Assembly: GCA_050485405.1 (NCBI GenBank) | Contig: JBJHBI010000012.1 | Location: forward strand, 1-64,000 | Direction of reading: 5' to 3' | Source: Saliniramus sp050485405 | GTDB taxonomy: Bacteria > Pseudomonadota > Alphaproteobacteria > Rhizobiales > Beijerinckiaceae | DNA: 64,000 bases | Shown: positions 44,668 to 53,158 of the stretch, one piece after another | Position numbering within the stretch: the first letter of the stretch is position 1 | Layout of the letters: each line of letters begins with the position of its first letter | The notes under the pieces: generated by a model | The model's database searches: none | What the model saw: only the letters and a program-made list of their open reading frames with translations | Told to the model about the DNA's origin: nothing | Position numbers and translations under genes: made by a program

Positions 44668-45159
44668 ATGTCGGTTTCCGCTGCAGCAAACGACAGCCGG
44701 GCCCTGCTCAAGCTGGAGGAGTTCCTGCCCTACCGGCTGGTGATCCTCTCCGCGCGTACGTCCAACGCCGTGGCGCGCATCTATGCCGAGCGCTTCGATC
44801 TCACGATCCCGCAATGGCGCGTCATCGCGACGCTGGGCCAGTACCCGGTGCGCACCGCCCGCGACATCGCCCTGCACGGCATGATGCACAAATCCACCGT
44901 GTCGCGCGCCGTCGCCGCGCTCGTCACGCGCGGGCTGGTGCGCAAGGAACCCAATGCCTTCGACATGCGCGAGGAGCATCTGCGCCTCACCGACGAGGGT
45001 CGCGCCATCTACGAGGAGGTGGTGCCGCAGGCTCTCGCCTTCGAGGAGGAGATCACGGCGGCCTTCAATGAGCAAGAGCGCAAGGAATTCGTCAGGCTGA
45101 TCGAGAAGCTCGACGCCCATACCCGCAATCTCGCACCCGATCCGGACCCGGATGCCTGA
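44668..45159 (+). CDS. MarR-family regulator of the homogentisate locus
   Basis: This 163-residue winged-helix protein has the MarR core: NAVARIYAERFDLTIPQWRVIATLG, RDIALHGMMHKSTVSRAVAAL as the recognition helices and LVRKEPNAFDMREEHLRLTDEG as the wing. AGGA precedes the ATG at 44668; a longer frame overlaps hmgA. It lies divergent to hmgA and 31 bases before hppD, so it probably senses homogentisate or a related aromatic and controls both sides, like HmgR-type regulators (themselves of several families). This role is inferred. Confidence 0.88.
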   Translation: MSVSAAANDSRALLKLEEFLPYRLVILSARTSNAVARIYAERFDLTIPQWRVIATLGQYPVRTARDIALHGMMHKSTVSRAVAALVTRGLVRKEPNAFDMREEHLRLTDEGRAIYEEVVPQALAFEEEITAAFNEQERKEFVRLIEKLDAHTRNLAPDPDPDA

Positions 45160-45190
45160 ACCCGGCGCCCCCACCCAACAGGAGGAAACC

Positions 45191-46306
45191 ATGGGCCCCT
45201 TCCCCCACGATGCCCCGCCCCCGGAGATTTCCGAAGAAAATCCCATGGGCACGAACGGATTCGAATTCGTCGAATTCTGCCACCCCGATCCCGACGAGCT
45301 CGATCGCCTGTTCAAGGTGATGGGCTTCACCCCCGTCGCGCGGCACCGCTCGAAGAACGTCACGCTCTACCGGCAGGGCGACATCAACTTCATCCTCAAT
45401 GCGGAGCCCGAGAGCTTCGCCGCGAAATTCGCCCAGAAGCACGGCCCATCGGCGCCGGCCATGGCGTTTCGCGTCGTGGATGCGCGCCATGCCTATGAAC
45501 GCGCGCTCTCGCTCGGCGCCAAACCGGCGCAGACGCAGGTCGGCCCGATGGAGCTCAACATTCCGGCAATCGAGGGGATCGGCGGCTTGCAGATCTATCT
45601 CGTCGATCGCTACGGCGCGAAGGGCTCGATCTACGACGTCGATTTCGAGTGGCTCGGCGAGCGCGACCCGCATCCCGAAGGCGTCGGTCTGCATTACATC
45701 GACCATCTGACTCACAATGTGCATCGCGGACGCATGAACGAATGGGCGGAATTCTACGAGAAGCTCTTCAACTTCCGTCAGATCCGCTATTTCGACATTG
45801 CCGGCAAGCTCACCGGCCTGCATTCGCGCGCGATGACGAGCCCGGACAACAAAATCCGCATCCCGATCAACGAGGATGCCGGTGAGTCAGGCCAGATCCA
45901 GGAATATCTCGACGAGTACAAAGGCGAGGGCATCCAGCACGTGGCTTTGGGCTCCACCGATCTCTACCGCTCCATCGAGACCCTGATCGATAGCGGGCTC
46001 GAATTCATGCCCGCGCCCAACGACATATACTATTCGCGTATCGGGAAGCGCCTGCCCAATCACGAGGAATCGGTCGAGCGCCTGCAGAAGAACGGCATCC
46101 TCATCGATGGCGAGGGCGTCGTCGAGGGCGGCTATACGAAATGCCTGCTCCAGCGCTTCTCCAAGACCGTGATCGGGCCGATCTTCTTCGAATTCATCCA
46201 GCGCAAGGGTGACGAAGGCTTCGGCGAGGGCAATTTCAAGGCGCTCTTCGAATCGATCGAAGAAGACCAGATCCGCCGCGGCGTTCTCAAGGAAAATGCC
46301 GGCTGA
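45191..46306 (+). CDS. hppD: 4-hydroxyphenylpyruvate dioxygenase
   Basis: HppD converts 4-hydroxyphenylpyruvate to homogentisate with Fe(II) and O2. The 371 residues have two VOC modules: GFEFVEFCHPDPDELDRLF in the first, and in the catalytic second the iron ligands in LHYIDHLTHNV, GIQHVALGS and the C-terminal FFEFIQRKGDEGFGEGN. AGGAGG lies just before the ATG at 45191. The product feeds HmgA, encoded divergently. Confidence 0.96.
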   Translation: MGPFPHDAPPPEISEENPMGTNGFEFVEFCHPDPDELDRLFKVMGFTPVARHRSKNVTLYRQGDINFILNAEPESFAAKFAQKHGPSAPAMAFRVVDARHAYERALSLGAKPAQTQVGPMELNIPAIEGIGGLQIYLVDRYGAKGSIYDVDFEWLGERDPHPEGVGLHYIDHLTHNVHRGRMNEWAEFYEKLFNFRQIRYFDIAGKLTGLHSRAMTSPDNKIRIPINEDAGESGQIQEYLDEYKGEGIQHVALGSTDLYRSIETLIDSGLEFMPAPNDIYYSRIGKRLPNHEESVERLQKNGILIDGEGVVEGGYTKCLLQRFSKTVIGPIFFEFIQRKGDEGFGEGNFKALFESIEEDQIRRGVLKENAG

Positions 46307-46402
46307 TCAGCGCGCACAAAACGGCGGCGCGGGGCGATCAACCGCCCCCGCCACCCCAAAACGCCACCCAAGCACCCTGCCCGAACGCTCCGCTCAAACG
46401 CG

Positions 46403-48109
46403 TCAGGACTTGCCCTTCGGCTTTGCTCCCGGGGGACGGTCCGCCGGATCCGGCAGCGGGGCGATCTCGGTTGCGGGTGCCGCATCGCCCGGATCGGACT
46501 TGCGCGCGGCCTGCCACAGGCGCCCACCGAACACCTTCACACCCTTGGCGACGCCACGCCCGGCACGCCCCAGATTCTCGCCGAAACGCAGCCCCTGCGG
46601 GCTCTCCAGCCGCCGGCGGTTACGCTGGGCCATCAGCGCTTCGCCGAGCTGGGCGGCGATGGCGTTGTGGAGCGTATCGAGATTCCACGAAGGCGGCTTT
46701 GCGCAGACCGGAATCGGCGGCCTGTCCCCGAGCGGGCCGGCGAAATCCTTGCGCAGGGCGGCCACCGCCTTGCCGATCACGGCCTGCGCCGCCTCGGGCA
46801 GGCGGTTCTCGGTATAGGGCCAGTCGGGCAGGAGCGCATCCGCCGCAGTGGCGACGGGGATGATCGGCGGGATCCGGCGCGCCGCATCCTGCGCATACCA
46901 GGCCATCACCGCATCGCGCAGACCGATATCGACAGCGCGTCCGGGACGGTTGGCGCGCAAGGCCCAGAGCACCATGTCGGCCTGGGTGATCTCCTGCGCG
47001 AGAAGCTCCTGCACCTTCGCCGAGCCGTCGAGACCCATCGTGTCGACGAGGCGGCAGGTGATGTCGTCGATGACGAGTTCATGCGCCGTCAGCCGATCCG
47101 TGGTGGGGGCGAGATCGGTCTCGGCCACGCCGTCTCCGGCGAGCGCGTTGATCAGCGTCGACTTGCCCGCCGAAATCTGACCCACGACGATGATCCGCAC
47201 CGGATCATCGGGCCGCGCGAGGCTGCGCCGGTCGCGCAATTCCGAGCCGAGCTGGATTTCGATCAGTTCCGCATCGGAGAATTTCAGCCGCCCGGAATAG
47301 AGATCAACCGCCGCCTGCGCGACCTCCTCGAGCAGGATCGCCTGCGCGTCACGCACCACCTGATCGGTGAGCCGATCCTGCAATCCGGCCGTCGCGGCGC
47401 GCTCGAGCTCGCGCAGGACGCCGACCGGCGGGTTGAAGGCGAGGCGCAGCCCGCGATAGGCGAGATAGCCGTATTTCCAGGCGGCGCGCGCCTGATCCTG
47501 CCGGCTCCATAGCCAATGCACCGAGCGCATCGAGAACTGATCGGAAAACGGCACGTGGCTGCGGAGGAATTCGCGGTAGCGCAGCGCGACCCGGTCGATC
47601 AGCAGAAGTGCTTCCGGCAGGGTGAAATCGAGGGCGCCGCGTTTGCCGTCGGACATGCGCCCGGCGACATCCTCGACGACGGCTACGGCGTGCTCGGGCA
47701 GGCTCTCCCATTCGACGGGGGCGGGAAGCCGCTCGGCAATCGCGGCGCGGGCCGCCTCGTAGATCGCGGTCTCGCGTTCGCTCCATTCCGGATCGATCGG
47801 GGGATTGGCGAGCCGTTCGCGCAGGCCGGCGGGATCCTCCGCCTCATCGTCCGGCGGGATCGTCTCGCCGCGTGCGAGCGCCTCCGCCCGCGCCTTGCGC
47901 CTTTGTTGCCAAGCCAGGCCGAGCCGCCCGCTCCAGATCCCCCCGGCGAGCGCGACACAGCCGAGCACGAAATAAAGCAGCATGCCGCGATCATGCAGCC
48001 AGAGAAAACCGAGCAGCGACGTCACCGCGAAGGGCAGCACCAGCAGACCGGCGGCGCCGAGGCGGCTCCAGCGCAGATAGGCCCGGCGCAGACGCTCACC
48101 GAGAGACAT
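46403..48109 (-). CDS. Membrane-anchored dynamin-like/TRAFAC GTPase
   Basis: The 568 residues begin with two membrane helices (about 17-38 and 42-62), a charged linker, an all-helical region (about 110-290) and then a GTPase domain with G1 GQISAGKS (310-317), a threonine in LAPTTD as switch I and G3 DTMGL (356-360). In place of NKxD the G4 region reads VATAADAL. A basic C-terminal tail follows. It overlaps the upstream GTPase gene by 14 bases. The pair may act together at the membrane; I do not know a characterised counterpart. The start is set by the overlap and MSLGERLRRAY. Confidence 0.8.
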   Translation of the reverse strand: MSLGERLRRAYLRWSRLGAAGLLVLPFAVTSLLGFLWLHDRGMLLYFVLGCVALAGGIWSGRLGLAWQQRRKARAEALARGETIPPDDEAEDPAGLRERLANPPIDPEWSERETAIYEAARAAIAERLPAPVEWESLPEHAVAVVEDVAGRMSDGKRGALDFTLPEALLLIDRVALRYREFLRSHVPFSDQFSMRSVHWLWSRQDQARAAWKYGYLAYRGLRLAFNPPVGVLRELERAATAGLQDRLTDQVVRDAQAILLEEVAQAAVDLYSGRLKFSDAELIEIQLGSELRDRRSLARPDDPVRIIVVGQISAGKSTLINALAGDGVAETDLAPTTDRLTAHELVIDDITCRLVDTMGLDGSAKVQELLAQEITQADMVLWALRANRPGRAVDIGLRDAVMAWYAQDAARRIPPIIPVATAADALLPDWPYTENRLPEAAQAVIGKAVAALRKDFAGPLGDRPPIPVCAKPPSWNLDTLHNAIAAQLGEALMAQRNRRRLESPQGLRFGENLGRAGRGVAKGVKVFGGRLWQAARKSDPGDAAPATEIAPLPDPADRPPGAKPKGKS

Positions 48110-49175
48110 CGCGCGCCCTCGCGAAGGCTTCCTCGTAGAGCCGGCGCAGATCCGCCGCGCTGGCATGCTCGCCACGCGATTCGCGATCGAGCCAATAGGC
48201 CGCCGCACGTCCCAGCGCGAAGGTCGTGGCGAAGCTGATCGCCGCCGCGCTCGCCGCGCCGAGCGTCTGTCCGACGACGGGGACGAGCTTCGCCGCCTGC
48301 CGCGCCGCATGCGATCCGGCAAAGCGCAATAGCGCCCCCGAGCCGAGCGCTCCGGCGAAGGCACCCGCACGCTGCGCGTTCCATGCCACGCCGTAGCGCC
48401 CGGCCATGGCGTGAAGCATCGCCCCCTGGATCGCCGGGACGCCGACGGCTCCGATCACCGGGGCGACGTCGCTCGCGGCTGCGGCGCCGGCATACCACAT
48501 CACCAGCGGCTTGATCTCGGCAAAGCGCGCGGATTCGGCGTCGCGCGCACCTTCGCGCAGAATGAGCAGAGCCGCTTCCGGCAACAGCTGCGACAGAGCC
48601 GCGCGCAGATCGTCGAGCCCCTCCTGCACGCCATCGCCTGCGGGAAGCGCGAGGGTGACGGCGGGAAGCGTATCGCCGGCGGCTTCCTCGAACCGCGTCT
48701 GGTTGGCGGCGCGGGCACGGGCGCGCACGCCGTCGTCCTCGGCGAGATCGGCGCCGGTATGGGCGATCAGCACGGGAAGGGAGGTGCGGCGGCGGCGCAA
48801 TTCACGCAGGATGTCGGCGACGGCGCCCTGCACCGGATCGTCGAGACGCGCCACGACGACGAGGGCGTGGCTGCCGCGTTCGGCCTCCGCGAGATCATCC
48901 TTGGGATCATAGCCGACTTCGCCGATGCCGCGCGTATCGAGAAAGCGCAGGACGGGGCGCCCGGCTGGATAATCATAGGCCATGGCGGTGCGCGTACAGG
49001 GCTCGAAACCCTCGCCGATATCCGCCTCGCCCGTCAGCGCACGCACCAGCGACGACTTGCCCGCCCCGGTCTTCCCGAGCAGCCACAGGGTGGGCGTCGG
49101 CACCGCCTGCCCCTCGATCACCGGCGGCGATACAGCCGCGCCCTTGCGCAAGATGCGCCCGATATAATCACGCAC
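48096..49175 (-). CDS. GTPase with C-terminal hydrophobic DUF697-like domain
   Basis: The 359 residues have a GTPase domain (about 28-200) with G1 GKTGAGKS (34-41), G3 DTRG (80-83) and a G4-like AHTGAD, followed by a hydrophobic C-terminal domain (about 225-330) with VMWYAGAAAASDVAPVIGAVG and ALRFAG-like helices, as in DUF697 proteins (YcjF, and some GTPases). A GTG at 49175 is the only start before an in-frame stop. It is the first of two overlapping GTPase genes. The function is unknown; membrane stress or cell-envelope roles have been suggested for relatives. Confidence 0.8.
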   Translation of the reverse strand: MRDYIGRILRKGAAVSPPVIEGQAVPTPTLWLLGKTGAGKSSLVRALTGEADIGEGFEPCTRTAMAYDYPAGRPVLRFLDTRGIGEVGYDPKDDLAEAERGSHALVVVARLDDPVQGAVADILRELRRRRTSLPVLIAHTGADLAEDDGVRARARAANQTRFEEAAGDTLPAVTLALPAGDGVQEGLDDLRAALSQLLPEAALLILREGARDAESARFAEIKPLVMWYAGAAAASDVAPVIGAVGVPAIQGAMLHAMAGRYGVAWNAQRAGAFAGALGSGALLRFAGSHAARQAAKLVPVVGQTLGAASAAAISFATTFALGRAAAYWLDRESRGEHASAADLRRLYEEAFARARDVSR

Positions 49176-49474
49176 GATTCATCGCTTTCCGCGAGGCAAT
49201 GCTAGAGCCATACCCGCCCCGCCCCGCGCGATCAAGGTTTCAGCCCGTCAGGAGGCGAACGTGGCGGGAGGCCGCGCGTTCCCTTCGGGAATACCCGCCA
49301 CCCACTCATGGGGCAAGGAGAGGCAAGAGGAGGCAAGACGCCACATGCGCAGATCGGCTTTCCGCCGATGCGGTGAGGCCGGCCCATTCCCGCTTGCGCA
49401 AAGCGCGCGTTGATCGGAGCGACCGCTTCCCGGAATATCGTCGAAAAAGCGAAAACCGAGGGAGGGATGGAACG
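49176..49474. other. Divergent intergenic region between the GTPase pair and the SDR gene
   Basis: These 299 bases separate two divergent transcripts and presumably hold both promoters. I see no convincing open frame, palindrome or promoter hexamers that stand out from the background. Confidence 0.4.
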
Positions 49475-50245
49475 ATGAGCGCGGACGACATCACCGTCGT
49501 GACGGGCGGGGCGAGCGGAATCGGGGCGGCCTGCTGCGAAGTACTCGCCGCGCGGGGAGGCAGGGTGGTCGTGCTCGACCGCGACCCGGACAAGGCGAAG
49601 GAGCATGCCGCACGCATCGGAGGACATGCCTGTGCCGGCGATGTCGGCGTGGAGGCCTCGCTCACCGAAGCGGCCGCGCGCATCGAGACGGATGTCGGCC
49701 CGATCACGGGCCTCGTAAACAGCGCCGGCATTCTCCAGCGCCCCGTTCCGCCCGACGATCTGTCGATGGAGACCTATGACGACGTCGTGGCGATCAACCA
49801 GCGCGGCACCTATCTCGCCAGCGTGATCTTCGCGCGCCCCATGATCGGGCGCGGGCGCGGCGCGATCGTCAATATCGCCTCGGTGGCCGGCATGCGCTCC
49901 ATGCCGCTGCATTCCTATTCGCCGACGAAAGCCGCCGTCATTGCGATGACGGCCTGCCTCGCCGCCGAATGGGGCCCGTCCGGCATCCGCGTCAACGCGG
50001 TTTCGCCGGGCTTCACCCTGACCCCAGCGCTTCAGGCCGAAGTCGATGCGGGGCGGCGCGATCTCTCGCTGGCCGAGGCGCAGGCGGCCATGGGCCGGCT
50101 CGTGAAGCCGCAGGAGATTGCCCATGCCGTCGCCTTCCTGCTCTCGAAGGACGCTTCCGCGATTACCGGGGCGAACCTGCCCGTCGATTGCGGCTGGCTC
50201 GCGGGCACCTCATGGGCGACCCATGGGGGCGTGCGCCGGGCGTGA
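49475..50245 (+). CDS. Short-chain dehydrogenase/reductase
   Basis: This 256-residue classical SDR has the cofactor motif TGGASGIG (10-17), an acidic residue after the second strand (VVVLDRD) that favours NAD, LVNSAGIL, the catalytic SVAG and SYSPTK (Tyr-x-x-x-Lys), and the C-terminal ITGANLPVDCGW. GAGGGAGGGATGG precedes the ATG. It is the first gene of a same-strand group with a monooxygenase, a BKACE enzyme and a transporter, so it may oxidise an alcohol to the ketone that the next enzymes use. The substrate is unknown. Confidence 0.9.
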   Translation: MSADDITVVTGGASGIGAACCEVLAARGGRVVVLDRDPDKAKEHAARIGGHACAGDVGVEASLTEAAARIETDVGPITGLVNSAGILQRPVPPDDLSMETYDDVVAINQRGTYLASVIFARPMIGRGRGAIVNIASVAGMRSMPLHSYSPTKAAVIAMTACLAAEWGPSGIRVNAVSPGFTLTPALQAEVDAGRRDLSLAEAQAAMGRLVKPQEIAHAVAFLLSKDASAITGANLPVDCGWLAGTSWATHGGVRRA

Positions 50246-50298
50246 ATTCGCCGCAAGCAGATCGGAATCGAGCGGATCGGGATGAAGGGAAGACATAC

Positions 50299-51969
50299 AT
50301 GAGCGCGCAAGCGGCGGATTACGACGCGTTGATCATCGGGGCGGGATTCGCCGGGCTCTACCAGCTGCATCTGCTGCGCGACCGGCTCGGCCTGTCGGTG
50401 CGCGTGATCGAGGCGCAAGCCGGGATCGGGGGCACCTGGCAGGCCAACCGCTATCCCGGCGCGCGCTGCGATTCGGAGAGCCATTCCTACTGCTATTTCT
50501 TCTCGCCGGAGATCTACCGGGACTGGGAATGGAGCGAGCGCTATCCCGGTCAGGCGGAGATCCTGCGCTATCTCGAATACGTCACTGAGCGTCTCGACCT
50601 TATGCGCGACATCAGCCTGGGCGTGAAGGTCACCGGGGCGCGTTTCGACGATGCGGGCAATCGCTGGATCGTAGAGACTGATCGCGGCGAGAGCCTCACC
50701 TGCACCTGGCTGATCACTGCGGTGGGCTGCCTGTCGAGCGCCAATATCCCCGATATTCCGGGCCTGAGTGGTTTCGCGGGCGAGTGGTACCATACCGGGC
50801 AATGGCCGCATGAGGGTGTGGATCTCGCCGGCAAGCGCGTCGGCCAGATCGGAACCGGTTCGACCGGCATCCAGGCCGCCCCCGCCATTGCCGGCGAGGC
50901 GGCGCATCTGACCGTCTTCCAGCGCACCGCGAACTACTCCGTCCCCGCGCGCAACGCGCCCCTCGACGACGCGCGCAAGCGGTATTTCATCGATCATTTC
51001 GAGGAGATTCGCGACGTCGTGCGGCGCACGCCAAACGGCCATCCCTTCGAGATCGCAAAGCGCAAGGTCTTCGATGTGGGTGAAGACGAGCGCCTCGCGC
51101 TCTACGAGCAGGCCTGGGAGACCGGGGGCTTGCGCTTTCGCGCGGTGTTTCAGGATCTGCTCGCGAGCGAGGAAGCCAATGCCACCGCGGCGGAGTTCAT
51201 CAAGGGCAAGATCCGGCAGATCGTGCGCGACCCGGACAAGGCGCGGATTCTGTCCGATATCGACCACCCCTATGCCGCGAAGCGCCCGCCGATCGACACG
51301 GAATATTTCGAGACCTTCAACCGCGACAATGTCGATCTCGTCGATCTGCGCGCCGAGCCGATCATTCGCATCACCGCGAAGGGCATCCTGACGGAGAAGG
51401 CCGAATATCCGCTCGACGTGATCGTCTTCGCCACCGGGTTCGATGCGATGACGGGGCCGCTGCTGCGGCTCGGGCTCGCGGGGCGCGACGGGCTGCGTCT
51501 CGACCAAGCCTGGGCGGCGGGGCCGGTGACCTATCTCGGCCTCCAGATTCCGGGCTTTCCCAATCTCTTCACCGTGACCGGACCGGGCAGCCCATCCGTG
51601 CTGGTGAACCTGCCGATCGGGATCGAGCAGCATGTGGAATGGATAGCCGGGTGCATCGCCTTGATGCGCGAACGCGGCGTCGCCCGGATCGAACCGCGCA
51701 TGGAGGCGGCACAGGCGTGGGGGGCGCATGTGGAAGAGGCGGCGGGGCGCACCTTGCTGCCGCAGGTGCCCCATTCCTGGTATCTCGGCGCGAACGTGCC
51801 GGGCAAGCCGCGCGTCTTCATGCCGTATACCGGCGGCATGGTGCGCTACCGCGCGATCTGCGACGACATCGCCGCGCGCGGCTATCCCGGCTTCATCCTC
51901 GACGGGACGGCGCAGCCCGCCCCGGTCGCGACCGATTTCGACGCGCCGGTCTACGCGCCGGGGGTGTGA
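50299..51969 (+). CDS. Baeyer-Villiger-type flavin monooxygenase
   Basis: Type I Baeyer-Villiger monooxygenases insert oxygen next to a ketone using FAD and NADPH. The 556 residues have the FAD motif GAGFAG (14-19), the fingerprint FAGEWYHTGQWP (159-170, FxGxxxHxxxW-P), and the NADPH motif GTGSTG (185-190). Length and the ATGFD element (VIVFATGFDAMTG) fit cyclohexanone/steroid-type enzymes. It lies 53 bases after the SDR gene. A steroid, terpenoid or alicyclic ketone substrate is possible but not shown. Confidence 0.9.
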   Translation: MSAQAADYDALIIGAGFAGLYQLHLLRDRLGLSVRVIEAQAGIGGTWQANRYPGARCDSESHSYCYFFSPEIYRDWEWSERYPGQAEILRYLEYVTERLDLMRDISLGVKVTGARFDDAGNRWIVETDRGESLTCTWLITAVGCLSSANIPDIPGLSGFAGEWYHTGQWPHEGVDLAGKRVGQIGTGSTGIQAAPAIAGEAAHLTVFQRTANYSVPARNAPLDDARKRYFIDHFEEIRDVVRRTPNGHPFEIAKRKVFDVGEDERLALYEQAWETGGLRFRAVFQDLLASEEANATAAEFIKGKIRQIVRDPDKARILSDIDHPYAAKRPPIDTEYFETFNRDNVDLVDLRAEPIIRITAKGILTEKAEYPLDVIVFATGFDAMTGPLLRLGLAGRDGLRLDQAWAAGPVTYLGLQIPGFPNLFTVTGPGSPSVLVNLPIGIEQHVEWIAGCIALMRERGVARIEPRMEAAQAWGAHVEEAAGRTLLPQVPHSWYLGANVPGKPRVFMPYTGGMVRYRAICDDIAARGYPGFILDGTAQPAPVATDFDAPVYAPGV

Positions 51970-52090
51970 GCGGCTAGCGCGATTCGCATTGCGGGTTTGG
52001 CCTTTCCGTTCTTGGCCTTTTCGTCCTTGGCTTCGCGGCTGCATGCGCCATGCTGGTCGCAATGATCGAGAACGAAGCGGAGGAAGCGCA

Positions 52091-52969
52091 ATGAAGCCGA
52101 CGATCCTGAGCTGTGCCGTCACGGGGACTTTCCCCACCCGCGAGCATAACGAGAACCTCCCCGTCACCCCGGAGGAAATCGCCACCGCCTCGATCGACGC
52201 GGTGAAGGCCGGCGCCGCGATCTGCCATATCCACGTGCGCGATCCGCAGACCGGGCGCCCTAGCATGGCGCTCGAATATTATCGCGAGGTGATGAAGCGC
52301 ATCCGCGAGAGCGGCGTCGACATGATCGTCAATCTGACGACGGGGCCCGGCGGGCGCTATGTGCCCGATCCCGACGATCCGGCGAAGGCGGCTCCGGCCA
52401 CGACCCTGACCAATGCGCGGATCCGCACCGAACACGTGGTCGAGCTCAAGCCCGAAATGTGTACCCTCGATCTCAATACCATGTGGTTCGGCGGTGGCGC
52501 GGTGATCAATTATCCCGATTCCGTGCGCGAGATGGCCGGGCTGATCTACGAGGCCGGGGTCAAGCCCGAGCTCGAGGTCTTCGATACCGGCGACATCAAG
52601 CTCGCGAAGGCGCTGATCGCCGACGGCACCCTGCGCCTGCCCGCGCTGTTCCAGCTGGTAATGGGGGTCGATTACGGCATGCCGGCGACGCCGCAGGCGC
52701 TCGCATTCTTCCAGTCGCTCCTGCCGCAGGAATGCGAATGGGCGGCTTTCGGCGCGAGCCGCATGGCCTATCCGATGCTCGCCCAGGCCTTCCTGCTGGG
52801 TGGTCATTGCCGCATCGGCATGGAGGATACGGTCTATCTCGCGCGCGGCGTCAAGACGCCGGACAATGCGGCACTGGTGGAGAAATCCGTCAAGCTCATC
52901 GACCTGCTCGGCGGGCGCGTCGCGAGCGTCGCCGAGGCGCGCGAGATGCTCGGGCTGCACAAACGCTGA
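52091..52969 (+). CDS. BKACE-family beta-keto acid cleavage enzyme (DUF849)
   Basis: BKACE enzymes condense a beta-keto acid with acetyl-CoA and split it into acetoacetate and a new acyl-CoA, using Zn2+. The founding member acts on 3-keto-5-aminohexanoate. The 292 residues contain the zinc histidines His46 and His48 in CHIHVRD, LTTGPGG, TLDLNTMWFGGG, and HCRIGMEDTVYLARG near the C-terminus. GGAGGAAG precedes the ATG. Its place after an SDR and a BVMO suggests it ends a degradation route that generates a beta-keto acid. The substrate is not determined. Confidence 0.92.
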   Translation: MKPTILSCAVTGTFPTREHNENLPVTPEEIATASIDAVKAGAAICHIHVRDPQTGRPSMALEYYREVMKRIRESGVDMIVNLTTGPGGRYVPDPDDPAKAAPATTLTNARIRTEHVVELKPEMCTLDLNTMWFGGGAVINYPDSVREMAGLIYEAGVKPELEVFDTGDIKLAKALIADGTLRLPALFQLVMGVDYGMPATPQALAFFQSLLPQECEWAAFGASRMAYPMLAQAFLLGGHCRIGMEDTVYLARGVKTPDNAALVEKSVKLIDLLGGRVASVAEAREMLGLHKR

Positions 52970-53158
52970 GCAGAAAGACCGGGCGAAACGAGCCCTCGCG
53001 CAAAGACGCATTGCGCAAGACCGAACGGGCAAAGCCTGCTATTCCTCGCACCCTGATTTATCGGCGCCGCCATGCGGGCGGCTCCGATTGCGTGGCCGCA
53101 AGCAGGGGATCGACGAGATGAAGCTGCCGTCGGATCGGCCCGGGCGGACGACCATCGC

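Noticed and set aside
46307..46402. GC-rich inverted segments between hppD and the GTPase gene as a terminator
   Set aside because: The stems are interrupted and there is no T-run on either strand.
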